Assembly: GCF_014805625.2 (NCBI RefSeq)
Contig: NW_023998452.1
Location: 912,308 to 976,307, forward strand
From: Glossina fuscipes
Lineage: Eukaryota; Arthropoda; Insecta; Diptera; Glossinidae
Direction of reading: 5' to 3'
DNA: 64,000 nucleotides
Positions 20,956 to 33,110 of this stretch are shown one piece after another (position 1 is the first letter of the stretch; every line of letters begins with the position of its first letter). Under the pieces are notes generated by a model. It was not told where the DNA came from. It saw only the letters and a program-made list of their open reading frames with translations, and did not search any database. A program made the translations under genes and the position numbers.

Positions 20956-23900
20956 AGCTCTTAATAGTAGCAAATACTAATACTAATAATAATAATAATA
21001 ATGATAATATAATCGTAATAAATGATAAATAGTAGTAAAAATTATAATAAGTGTACCTGTGCAGGCATAACCAAGTGTGCTAAATATTGTTTCAGCGATT
21101 GGCGTCAAGTTCGATACTACAAGTACCAGCCAGCGTCGGCAAAAAGAAACGAGATAGCTACGATAAACTGGGACAGACTTCAATCGGCCGAGCAATCACT
21201 CCATTTCTTTATTTCTTATGTAACTTTAAAGCCTTAGCCTATTACTTAGTCACATAGACACATTTCGTATGCAAAAGGAATTACTACTACATATATGAGT
21301 ACACCAGTCAGCTAAATATATTCAAGGAATTATCGAAGGATTTCAGTTTCAGTGGAAACGCATTCTAATATTTAGCAAAACGAATAGTGTTCCAGGTATT
21401 AATATGAAGGGGTCTTTATTCGATCCAGGGAATTGCAGTCGTTCTATGAAAGAGTGAGAACAAGATCAAGTATTTCCTTTCGATAAATCTGAACTGTATT
21501 ATCGTTCCCACATTTTGTTTCAATTTGTCGGTCAATTGTCGGTAAAAGTAAACATAACCACATTCTGACCATTCGCAATATTTAATTTCTTAGGTAATAA
21601 AAGAAATTCAACTCTTTTCGCTTTCAATATTTGTTTTTGCTTTCCATGAAATAGTAAATACAAATAGACACATTCTAGATAAATTAATACACACACTAGA
21701 CACCACTAAACCTCTGAGCTTTGTCTTAAAGCAAAACATTATAGTTTCATAGGAAGGAAGAAAAATATTGCAACAAACACTGTCAGGTCATGTTAAACAC
21801 ATTTCATCAGATAGAATGTACAGCGGTTTTCTGAAAAGCAGTTGAGCGCTATTATCAAGAAGACAAAGACCTACCGCAAACAAAGAAGAACAAAACCGAC
21901 AACTTGTGCTTTCAAGAATATGTTATCAAAGAAAAATACTGTTTTCTTTTGTAATGCGATAGAAAGATTCCAATGCTATGATGAGTAATGGAATAAATTG
22001 TGATGAGTAGGCATCGAAGAGAAAAAGCTCAACACTAGCATTCAGATTGTAATATTCCTTGCTAAAATGATAACCTTGATACCACAATTTTGATACAATA
22101 AAAACTTGATGTATGTTGGTTATGAGAAAGTTCTAATTATTTGACAACACATCATGCGATAGCTATCCGTTCATATGTCTGCGAAATTATTTACTATTAA
22201 TTTAGTTTAGATAAATCGAAGACATTGCTAAGAAATTTTGGGAGTTTTTTTAACACTAAGTTAACCCAAGTTAACTGAAAGACAACGACAAGTTTAACAA
22301 ATCGTTTTGTCCGAATATATAGTTCACATATTTATAAAGAAAAAACGAACGAAAAGTACATTCATTTATCGATTGTCGTAAATAAGTTTACAAAGCGTGG
22401 ATTTTAAGGGCTGCCGGATAACTTACGTCATATGCTTGTCGGCATTGTATAGTTCATATAAAATGTATATGTGATTGTATAGCATATCTTCGGACGGGCA
22501 ATAACTAAGATGTAAAATATGGATACATGAATTATACTGTATGTATAGGCGAATACATATGCGCAACATTTAACGTTGGGAAAATTTTCAAATGCATATC
22601 ATATTGTCGAACAAAATTAAAATAAACAAAATGTTAATCATACACTCACATGAAAGTTCCATTCGAAACCAGGCAAAATAAAAAAAAAAACATATTTGAA
22701 ATTATTAAAGATAAACGAAGCTTAACCATCAATGACCACTAAATTATCCATTGTATCCGTTGGATATAGCATAACAAACTTCATATGCATTCGACTTTTA
22801 GCAATAAATTGTTTTGGATTATAAAAATGTCTCTCTCTTTGACTTTAACTTTATAGAATGATGCATAAAACTAATTCACTAATTGAAGTTTTATCTTTTA
22901 GCAACATATTGCAATAATAAAAAGAGTTTAAGAAGAGCACACAACAGGTCTAGTCACGAAAGCAAACATTCAATCTACTATATATTTTATGGGCGGATGC
23001 TGTTAAATGCTTCTCTTGGGCAAATAGATATCAAAGTATTGGTCATAATTGTAAATATTGAAAAGGAGAAAATTTCAAGATTGTTGAGGGAAAAGTATCT
23101 AGAGCCCCTTAATCTTAACACAACATTTTGTTTACAATTAAATAAAAAAAATTCGTTTTATTTTTTTTTTTTTTTTTTTTTTAAGAAATTAAGTCACAAA
23201 TTTAATTTGTTTTTGTGTAAGAACAATTTACTTTTTATATATATTACAAAAACAACTCTCTTAAAAAAAAAGACAATGTTAAAATCTGAAAGAATGTACT
23301 TGTGAAAAGTAGGCCTTGCCATGGCTTGTGTAACCTCAATATACTCGCATGAAAGATAGAAAAGTAAAAGAGTAAAGCATTTGCATTGTAACCAACCAAC
23401 TAACCAATTTAAATGTAATCTCTCCACTCCACCTCACCGTAAGAATAATTAAACCTGTACATAACAATATTAGCTTAGAAACCTAGTTAGAGGAGTAGAT
23501 GAAGATAGAATGAGTTCGGTAACCAATGTAAATCTATATAAATATCAAAGAAAAATTGTTGTAAATGCAAACAACTATGCAAGAAACATACGCAGGTAAG
23601 CATAATGAAAATTCTGAGAGTTAAGCCTAGATTCATATGTGGGACACAATAACAACTATCAACATCAATATAACAGCAAGTACTACGCAACAAAATGTGT
23701 ACATAAAAGTACATGGACATGTCATATACGTATTCTAGGTGATTAAATGAATAAACATACAGTTTGTAGGACCAGTGATGAACAGGTAGTAGACTCTTAT
23801 TTTATTTATTATTTTTATTTTTTTATTTTTTTTTTTTAATAATCAAAGTTAACTAACATGCTTGAGTGTATTCATTGTAAAGGTAATTTACAGTTGAATA

Positions 23901-25375
23901 TATTAGGCTAACCTCAGAGATGCGTTAAATGTCAACAGATATATTGTTGATGGTCAGTTGAACTACATTTATGCATGTATATAGTAATGTATACATATAT
24001 TCCTTGTAATAAATTTATTTATTTTTTTTATCTTCATTAAGATTTGATAAAAAAAACAAAACTCTGATAAGAAGGTTACCTAACAGTGCATCGTTCAAAA
24101 CAATCCACGCATGTGTTGATTATTCGAGATATTCCAAGAATGGTGTTCAGCTTAAAAGTATGTCTAGGAGTAATTTTTGCAGTACAGCTTCTAAAATACT
24201 TCTATAATAAGTTTTCTTTTGAAAGAATTTACAAACCAATGACAATACTTTTCTAAAGATAAAAATACAGACCATTTAGGCTATTAATATGTGATGTGTG
24301 TGGGAATCGGCTGCTCTCGGATAGTTGCTGCATTAAAACCATGCTCCATTTCCCTGAATGCCGAACAATTTAAGTAAAAAACTTTCAATATTCTACGACT
24401 ATTTTAAAGATGATAACAAAAAAGCTGACTATCAAGTATCTTGCATGACTTTTCTTAATAGAATTCCTGATCTAACTTCGCCAAGAATTCCATGCTATAC
24501 AAACTCTCGTTTGTAAAGAAGGAAGCCCCTAAGAGTATATGCGTCTTCCCCAATTTCTTTCTTGTTGGCCAACAGCATTTTGAGACATGTATTCTGAAAA
24601 CTCCCTGAATAGGTCGCCATAGAAAATTTAAAAAAACGTAAACCGACTTGGTCTCCTGAGAGTAAACTAGAATTTCTGATCAAAGGATTTATTAACGACT
24701 TATTATACTTGAACAAGTTTTAATCAGACGTTGTTGTTACACAGAGGTTAATTTTCTGTTAGAATGCGTATAAGGGAGGAAGCTAATTAGTATGCCGTTA
24801 GCGTACAGTTTCCCAGAGAATATAAAGTTTTAAAAAATACACAAATTTTTATACCCTACCCCGCTTATTACATAAAATTTCTTAGAAGGACGTAAGGTCG
24901 ACTGCTCACGTCGATTTACAATCACTTTATAAAGCGGTTTAAAGTTGTCTGCCCATCTGTTGGACTAATATTTGCCCATATTTTTTTTTGGATACATTAA
25001 AATATTCTCAAAGTAATCTGACGAGGTTTCAAGCACTTTCGTCATGTTTCTATGTCTCTGTCTTTCATATGTAAAATTTCATTTCTTCATTTAAAGAATT
25101 AAGCAAAAAAATAAGCAAATTTTACTTACGTTCTCTTCCCCGTTCCGACACGTTTAGCTAACAACATTTATTTTGCTGCTCTTGAAGAATTCTCAGCTCA
25201 CAATTTGGATTTCAGTTTAGCGACGAACGTATTTGCCTTTACATTGTTGAATCAATGAATGAGATACGGAATTCGTTAGGACTGTTGAAAATAATTCCTG
25301 TAAATACAGATAAAAGCAAAAAAGGAAAATAAAAAAGAGATCTCTTAAAGAATAAAGTAACAAGTAAAGTAAACG
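20956..25375. other. Gene-free DNA
   Basis: A/T-rich, with a 22-bp T run at 23161-23182 inside a spurious 140-codon frame (22883-23305) and a T-rich block near 23795-23838. A fragment around 24846-25080 (TATACCCTACCCCGC, then GTCTGCCCATCTGTTGG) may be a decayed family A piece. No gene recognised. Confidence 0.5.
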
Positions 25376-26115
25376 AGTAAGAAAATTATATTCGGTTGCG
25401 GCCGAATTTTTTGCATCCATCATCGTTATGCTATAAAAGATTAGAAAAATGGAAAAATATAAATTTTCATACCGTATATTATTCGAGCGGGCGGCGATGA
25501 TTTGTTCTCTTTCTGTAGAATAATATTGTGGAAATTTGCATTGTGTACCTACTGCAATTTACGGACGACAAGCGAAAGACACGCAAAAGCAAAGCAATTA
25601 TCAGCTTTTTGCCGCGCAAGCGTATTGCTGTTGTAGGCTTATTCTTTGACTTGTTTGGGCCATTTTCAAATTCTTTTGGGCGATATATTGTCCTTTGCGA
25701 ACAAGAGAATGTCCATCATAAATATTACATAATTCAGTAAATGCCGCTTAGGATGCATGCTTAGGTGCATTCCGAGTTCGAAACTGGTCGAAAATTTATA
25801 TATTTTATGGGGTTGTTGAAGCTCGCCTCGTCGCGTTAGAAAGCTATTGAAAAAAAAACTTTTTGATACGCTAAACTGTCGGGTAGACACAGTTGAATTT
25901 TCTCGTTCTTGTACAAGTACTACAAAATCATCCACGCAATACACGTTACAACGGACATTGCGCGGACGGACAAGCGGACATGCTTGAATTGATTCGAATT
26001 TAATGTTGATTGTGAACATATACATTTTGTGGGGATTATGAGACTTCCTTCTGGGCGTTGCGACCGTTTTGACAAAATGAATGTAGACCATTAATCCTTC
26101 GGTAATGGGTATAGA
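25376..26115 (+). repeat. Repeat family B copy 2
   Basis: Starts GAGTAAGAAAATTATATTCG, as at 3308. It contains GGTTGTTGAAGCTCG (compare the TTTTTAAAGCTTG block of 36965) and GGACAAGCGGACATGC. It ends GACAAAATGAATGTAGACC, CCTTCGG and GGGTATAG. Two frames of 70 and 141 codons lie across it on opposite strands and are by-products of the repeat. Confidence 0.65.
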
Positions 26116-26124
26116 AATAAAGAT

Positions 26125-26295
26125 TTATTTTACATAAATATTATTACTATTATAATTATTATTATTAATTTACCCAGAGAATAAATTCGAAGACTAAAAG
26201 TCTTAAGGCGCTAGCATGCAAGGCTTTCAGCTTTATTAAAGACACTACTTGACATTTGAACCCATGACCATTGAGTTGCTAGTCGGGACTCAGGC
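26125..26295 (-). mobile_element. Probable tRNA-related SINE remnant
   Basis: On the minus strand a tRNA B-box-like GGTCATGGGTTCAAATG (near 26256-26272) is followed by a body of about 90 bp and an imperfect TAA/ATA trinucleotide tail (26142-26170 region). That order is typical of insect SINEs. A possible A-box-like TAGCAACTCAATGG lies too close upstream to be a normal A box, so the head may be truncated or rearranged. The family is not identified. Confidence 0.45.
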
Positions 26296-26497
26296 GGATT
26301 TTAAATAAATAAACGCGCCAAACACGAATGGTTTTCATTATCTTCAACGCGTTGCCAATTATTGTCGACGAATACTGTAAAATGATTGTAACTCGGAAAT
26401 CTTTCGCGACTATGTTCGAATAAACTAAATAAAATATATTTAATGTGGTTTGGTAAATTGTCCACTACATGTAATTTATAAAATATAGGTGCTTGGG

Positions 26498-26625
26498 AAA
26501 AGATGGGAAAGATGGGAAAAACGTTGTAGGAAGTGATGGAAAATATTTTGATTGAATTTATCAATTTTTCTCAGTAAATGCCTTCTTCAAGGGAAAAAGT
26601 GATCAAAATGCATGCAACCACCTAA
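26498..26625 (+). mobile_element. mariner 3' end with the last transposase codons
   Basis: GATGGAAAATATTTTGATTG encodes the DGKYFD C-terminus seen at 20304-20955. After about 45 bp comes the block shared with 7578-7641 and a terminal CAACCACCTAA followed by TA, the expected mariner target dinucleotide. Read inward, the end is TTAGGTGGTTGCATGC. The remainder of the transposase is missing. Confidence 0.65.
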
Positions 26626-27099
26626 TACATACATGCCGAGAGTGGGGAAAAAATTAGGTAAAAAAATATTTTTATCAAAAGGTATGTCAAAACTATACCA
26701 TACAAAGAAAATATTAGTAAGCAAGACCAGGAGCTTGTCCTAGCTACGTACGCAATTTCTTTCAATAGAAAATTGATCAGTAAATGATCGTTTCAAAGGA
26801 ATGCAATTGATCCCTATTAATAACATGGTGATGTACTAAACACAAACCGGTCGTTAGACAATGCAACAATAAAAACCATACAAGAGTTATCTATGGCGAC
26901 ATTAACAAAACGCTGAACGAATTGTCGTTACGTTGTTTGAATTGAATTTTACGCTCCACAGCACTTGTGACAAAGATGTATGGAGCTCAGGAGCATGTGA
27001 TTGAAATCCGCAAGGAGTTGCATTAGATCTACGTCCTATTATATTAAATAATTCAGAATCGCTTTCGCAATGCAATTAAACAGATCTGTCCATCTGTTA

Positions 27100-27425
27100 C
27101 TCTAGCCACTTGCCTGTAGATGCTTGTATTCAACCCTTCGGAAGCAATGTTAGAGATATTTTCATAAAATTTAATGCAAAGACGTGTTTTGACTTAAAGA
27201 CACACGCTTTTAAAAATGGATTGGATCGGACGATTTTTTCAAGTACAAGGTGCTATAATTTTTGCACGATGTAGATTTATTTCTCGTACCACTTTTCGAT
27301 GAAGAAAGCCTTTCTATGGCAAGAGGAATTAATTAGGTTTATGTTGTGGCAGCAAAAAATAAATAATTTTAAAAGACAATATAATGTGGGATATTTAATA
27401 GTCGGCCTTGCCCGTATATACATCG
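27100..27425 (-). repeat. Repeat family A copy, truncated
   Basis: Contains an AATGGATTGGATCGGAC block also seen at 41357 (AATGGATTGGCTCGGAC). It ends in GGGATATTTAATAGTCGGCC and TTGCCCG, the complement of the family's 5' end (compare 13912-13945). Confidence 0.55.
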
Positions 27426-28418
27426 TGTAAGTTACATTTAGTTAAAAATTCCATTTAATTTATTATTCACAGTTTTTTTTCTCTTTAACCTTTCTTAACA
27501 CTTTTGCAACTTTATTTCGAGAACGTGCCTTAAAATAAACTATACCTCGATTCTTATTCTTATTAATAATAAATATTAATCATAATTTCGACATAGAAAA
27601 CTGTGACAATGACTTTACTCGTACATGCAATTAAGAAAAATGCTTTGCGATAAGCGAGTTTAACCCTTCGCACTCTTACGTTCAATATATTTTGATAGTG
27701 TATTTCTAATACCAACTGCTTTGTTGACATAGAGTGGATATTATATTACTTAATTAAGAAGTATGATGGTAGGCAAAAAAAAAAAAAATTAAGTGTGCAA
27801 AATATCAATCATCTCTTAAGTTAACGGACACACTTTTGGAAGTTCAAGTGAGAATATATTAATAAAGATTCGTTAATAACTGTAAATATGATGTAATATG
27901 TGTAAATGTGTTATAAGAAAAAATCAAATAAAACGCATATGTATATGTATGACACAGTATGGTTAAGTACATGATATTTATCTCATTTCTTCATATGAGT
28001 CACGCAGATACAATACATACTTTAACGTGGTTGGCAGCCTGCGTATATCGGAAAGCAATGTAAATACACGCGCGCTAACATATTTTTGATCTGCAAGAAC
28101 ATAAAACAAGCAAAGCTAAACGCAAATCTATTTAAAATCAAATAAATGTTAACGCACAAAAAAATCATAAACAGCAGCCGTACAGCACAACATCAATAAT
28201 AACAACACCACCACCACCACCACCAATGAAACAGCTACACGCAGGCCGTCGTCATTCAACAACGATGATAAATGCAGCCAGGTAGGTAATAACAATAAAA
28301 ACGATAACAACAAAAACAACAAATTTTAGAATGGCCTTGAAAGTTTTTATGCCTACTACTATAGTTGATGTTGTTAGTATTTTTGTTGTTGGTGTTACTG
28401 ATTTTGAATTTGTTAATT

Positions 28419-28450
<32 letters not shown>

Positions 28451-30084
28451 GCGGCTGCAGAATACTCTCATTGTTAGTTAAATCAAAAAAGCCAGAGAAC
28501 ACCACCACTACCAGTATCAGTATACCGAGACCAATACATTAACAACAACCTTTCAATAAAGTGCAAGCACATCACGCTGTTTGTAGGCTTAAACGTTTTG
28601 TCAAATGTCCCTATGTATGTTTACGTGTGTGTCTGTGTGTTTGTGCAAATATTGAAAGTATCATTTTAATGGTTTAAAATAGTTTTTTTGTTTTTCTTGA
28701 ATTTTGTAAATGTTGTGTGTATTGTACGCATTTTAAATACTTACAAGCGTATGTGTGCAAAAGTCATAAACGCAGTTTAAAAAAAAAAAAACGAAACCAT
28801 TTAACCGAAACAAAACTGACAAAAACAAACAAACAAACGAACAAAAAAAAAAACAACTAAATCCGTTAAGACCGGCGCAAAAAGATTTAAGTTAGAATTC
28901 TATTGAAAGCTTAATGATACCAAAAACAACTGCAACAACAGCGGCATTAGCAGCAACAGTAACAATAAATAAAGCCTAAGTAAAAATAACGTGTGTGCAG
29001 ATCACATCTTTCGCATTATTTATGATTTGCGTTTGCAACACCCTAAAAAGTATTCAATGCGATTGAGTGATTGTATAAAAATCCATAAGAGTGTAAGCGT
29101 ACGTATCGCAAGTATTTATGCATCTACATAGATGTATGTTTTGTATTTGTGTGTATGTGTATATGGTGTGAGCAAATGCATTATATAGACAATGTGTGAC
29201 ACTTAAAGAATAGACTCTTGACTTGCTAAAGGTTAGGCCTCTTAAATTGTTTGTAAAAGCCTGCCTGCATACCTTGTCTATCTGCCTGCTTGCCTGCCTG
29301 ACTGTCTGTCTGTCTTTTTTTTCCATTTTGCTTAGATATTTCTATAGTTATTCCATTGCTCTCCGCTATGCATGGCAATTGTTTAATAATTGTTCTGCTC
29401 ATTTTTGTTCACAGTTCCCAGTTGTATGCATTTAAGTGGTCAATTCAATCATTCATGCATACACATGTCTATACACACACAATGAATGCTTACATACATA
29501 TCTCATTCTATGTGAGTGCATTTATACCATCAATCTTTTCATTTAGTCATGCTGTGTATTAATCTCAAGTTTTTGATAATTTTTGCTTTAAAAATAGTCA
29601 TAAATTTAAAAATGATGAATTTTTCCATTTTTCCATTGAAAGTATAGACAATTATATGTTATGTATTAGATGCATGTAGACAGATGTAAAAGGTATTCCA
29701 AAAAGATTTGATTAAACCAAACTATTATTTATTTTTTTTATTTCTGTAGGCAGGTATTCTCGATTTTGGCCGAAGTCACTACTGTAAGATCTCCATCTGA
29801 TAGCCTTCTGTAGCGTTCATTCTCTTTCACGCGAAGTTTTAACAGCATGAGACTTCGCAAAAATATCACAACGAATTCCAGCTAAAAAGATAAATTTTTA
29901 ATGCCACCAAACGCACAGCTGCTTTTTAATGGATTAAGAAAGTTATGACCAACCCTTCTCCTGGTGAAGTCGATGTAAAACAAACGGTATCCCTTCATGT
30001 TCTGCGCATGAGAACACAAAGTGTTGTTCGTTGGATAGCACATGTGCTCAGAGTGTGAAAAGAAATGCTGTTTGGAGACACGCG
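27426..30084. other. Gene-free DNA with CCA and GTT microsatellites
   Basis: (CCA)n at about 28207-28226 and (GTT)n at 28421-28451, with AAC-rich sequence around them. No gene recognised. Confidence 0.55.
28421..28451. repeat. (GTT)n microsatellite
   Basis: Ten perfect units. The minus-strand frame reads as poly-Asn. Confidence 0.9.
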
Positions 30085-30470
30085 ATCGCACATAGCGATC
30101 AGGCTCAGGTACTCACGGGTGGCGAAGGTGTGTCTAAAGCTTTCGAAATCCTCAAGCATCAGCGTAATGTGGGCTGCGTGATGTATCGAGGGCAAGTTTT
30201 CTGCAGGGATAACCGACACGAGACTTTTACGTCGTTTCCAGCCACTCGTCCTAGAATTATCCACACTTCGTACAACATACTAACGCGACTCTTCGTTCTT
30301 CAGTCACACAGCCCTTCGCTGGAACAATCTGCCGGTAGTTTTTTGTCCCGTTTAGCCAAACGATGACAAGCACCATTTCCATTTTCTATCCTTGTCTACC
30401 TATAAATATTCTTGACCGTCATCGTGCGCGCAGATATAGGGGACATGCCATGAATGGCTAATAAAACAAT
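30085..30470 (+). pseudogene. Non-LTR retrotransposon reverse transcriptase, C-terminal relic
   Basis: The plus strand encodes, across frameshifts, the pattern found downstream of the polymerase domain in jockey/CR1-like ORF2 proteins. First comes a LKHQRNVG block. Then a Pro/Arg-rich spacer (PATRPRIIHTSYN). Then, in another frame, SSFFSHTALRWNNLPVVFCP, matching the family signature S-F-F-R-T-A-R-L-W-N-S-L-P. A short Arg-rich stretch follows (HRARRYRGHAMNG). The 5' part of the polymerase, including the YADD motif, is not present. The element's tail is not clearly identified. Confidence 0.65.
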
Positions 30471-30919
30471 TAAGCAAATAAAAAGAATGTCTACCATGGG
30501 CGTAATCTTTCGTAACGAAGCGAGCAGTGGTAAAGTCTAGCAAGTAAGTGACTACGCCCACCGTCTAATTAAAATAAGCTGTAAGAAAATTTAACCGAAA
30601 ACCGACCTAGCTGGTGATTGGCCATTGCGGGTAACTAAAATAGCGGTGAGATTAGAGCTAACAAATAGGGAGTAAGAAGAGTTATTTGTTAAGTAACATA
30701 CAAAATTATGGGCCGAAGGAGATAATAAGTAGGACAAGGTGTAAAATATAGTAGAGCATAATATCAGCCCGTCCGGTAAGAAAGTTTCGATCGTCCGTCT
30801 GGGTTTCTGCGCTTGGGTTTTTCGAGTGTGACTACCTGCGTAGTGTTTGCTGGATAAAACATGAAATCTCCCTCATTACAGCCGAACTAGTTGGCTTTAC
30901 AATGACACGTACGTCTGTA
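30471..30919. other. Gene-free DNA
   Basis: Nothing recognised. GGGCGTAATC and ACTACGCCCACC near 30500-30560 form only a weak inverted pair. Confidence 0.4.
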
Positions 30920-31125
30920 CATTGCAACGTCAGACCATCTGACCTTTCGACTATATTAATATAATATGTTCTTCCGTCACACAAAAGCGTCTGACCTTGA
31001 CTAAATTACAATGCGACAGTCCGATCTTTTGACTATATGAACATATCATTCCCTTACATAAAAGCGTCTGGCTTCGACTAAATGATTAAAAATATTATTT
31101 TCTGTTACATAAAAGAGATCAAGTT
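30920..31125. repeat. Tandem repeat, about 77-bp unit, 2.5 copies
   Basis: The block ACATAAAAGCGTCTGRC recurs at about 30979, 31056 and, partly, 31106. The accompanying blocks (GACTATAT-AA-ATAT and GACTAAAT) recur in the same order. The third copy is shortened. Confidence 0.65.
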
Positions 31126-32894
31126 TGTAATCGATTTAAGGGATTCAGGGAAGTTTATCGGAAGGGAAAAGGCGAAGCAAGCTTTTCATTTTCTGCATCA
31201 AATTGTTTTGTACTTTTTTGAAGCTTACAAGTACAGTTGTTCAACTGGTTCGCAATAGACCAAAGACTGTTTCCCAATCGGTCTAAGACGCTGCTCACAT
31301 CAATTTATTACTGCATTATGAATATCTCTACTATCGAATGGACTGTGTGTGCTATCGAAAAATCGTATTTTTATTAAAATTTAAACTTAAATAAATTTGA
31401 TGCTTTTATTTTGTTAACATTTTCATTTTTGCTTTAAAAATTATTTTTTTCAAGAGTCTATTTGGAAAATCTCTTTTGAAAATATTGTTTAAAAAGCTTT
31501 CTACATATTATAAAATGCAGACAACTAACTCGCAATGATATTGGAACCATGCTATTATCCCTAATTCCAAACCTTGAAAAATTTAAACTCATGTCACGAT
31601 ATTGAACTTATTAATTCATTTTGGCATACCCAACATTTATTGAATGTGTATGAACTTGTTTTGTTATTTACCAATAAAGTGATTGTTCAACTTATAGAGT
31701 CATTGTTTATGATAATCACAAGTAAGTGTCATGGGAAAATTTTTTTCCTAAAGAAAATTAAATAAAATTAAAAAAATGCCTGCTTTCAGAGATGATTCGT
31801 TGTTTCGTTTGTTATACGTAATTAATTGAAATTAATTGTACAATGAATTGACATTTTAACTAACTAAACTAACAAAACATATTTTAAACACAAGTCAAGA
31901 TAACGTTTAATTTTAATGTAACTTTCATGTTATTTATTTTCTTAATAAGAGATAATATTAGACGTGAAAAGAAAATGAGTCAAAAAAAAAAAAAAAAACA
32001 AAAAGAAAAACATCTTTTAGTCGTACGCGTAACTGAAAAAATTCTTATAAATATTTATTCGCACTTTCTTAATAAGGTGTTAACGTACAGTAATCCCAAG
32101 TGAAAACAAATTAATTAACAACAATTATCTAAAAAACTAAATCTAGCTTCTCCCCTTAATTACATACACATATACATTAGGTTAGAGGGAAAGTGGAATC
32201 GTTTTTGAAAGGAACAAGATTTGAATTAATTTAAAATAAGTTCGAATATTGCCTACGCGTCATTTACGGATCATAGTAGAAAGTCGACACATCACTCAAT
32301 AAGTTCGTAGAATGGCGTACAGATGTCGTCATTTGTATTTTTGTAAACCTATAGAAATGTACGACTTTCGCTTGTACACTAACGGTCGGAATTCATTAAA
32401 TTTTGGCACATTTTGCTGGATACCAACTTTTGTTGGCATCATCTAAAACTCATATGGAATCGTCAATGGTGTTTTTACATCTAGCAATTTATTGAGTAAT
32501 GGGTTATATTAAATGTGCAAATAAATTAATGTCGCTGAAATTGATTGCTTCATAAAACCGGACGCGCTCAATTTTGGTGAAAGTTCAGACAAAGATAAGC
32601 TGGATATTGATGTCTGAACGATTTAAATTTCACTTGTGTGCAAACTATTGTGGTTCAGTGTAAGTTATAGTTTAAAGAAATGCATGTTATTTGTTTTTAA
32701 TTGGATTAAAAAGAGCTAAAGTTACGGAAATGATTATGTTAGTTTAGTGTGAGAATGTAGTAAGCTACGAAACCATTCGAAAACGATTTATAAGAGCTTG
32801 GCCAAGCAATATTTGCTTTGAAAACAATAAAATACCCCACCCTTCTATGCATCTACCTCAAAAGCAAACAAGAAAATAATTTTCAGCTTAGCCT
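31126..32894. other. Gene-free DNA
   Basis: A/T-rich, poly-A run near 31983-31999. Nothing recognised. Confidence 0.5.
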
Positions 32895-33110
32895 GGGAAG
32901 CTTGACAGCACACCGCATATTCCCTAAGCCACGCCCCTTCCGATTGTCCCTTATTCAAGTCGATGACGCCATATTTAATAGCTAAGTGGTTCGCAGAATT
33001 TGGATATGTGCGAAAACGGATCGATAGCTATTTCGCCAAGGGTGTCCATAAGCTACGCGGTGAAAGGCAAAAGACAAGCACGGAACAAACCCATTATACA
33101 TCTTGAAGCG
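32895..33110 (+). pseudogene. mariner transposase relic, C-terminal part
   Basis: Broken plus-strand frames give GWE/AWEA, then a region corresponding to the SPDLAPSDYHLF motif (here APSDCPLF by the most favourable frames). Then come KWFAEFGYVRKRIDSYFAKG and VHKLRGERQK, matching the V-KWLDEWFASK and GIHKLPERWEK blocks of mariner. At least two frameshifts. It is more diverged than the copy at 20304 and probably of a different mariner lineage, since the C-terminal block differs. Confidence 0.6.

Noticed and set aside
22883..23305. 140-codon plus-strand open frame
   Set aside because: It runs through a 22-bp T run giving poly-Phe, has no recognisable domain and is A/T-rich non-coding in character.
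25666..26091. 141-codon minus-strand open frame
   Set aside because: Lies wholly inside the plus-strand family B repeat; similar frames appear in the other copies by virtue of the repeat.
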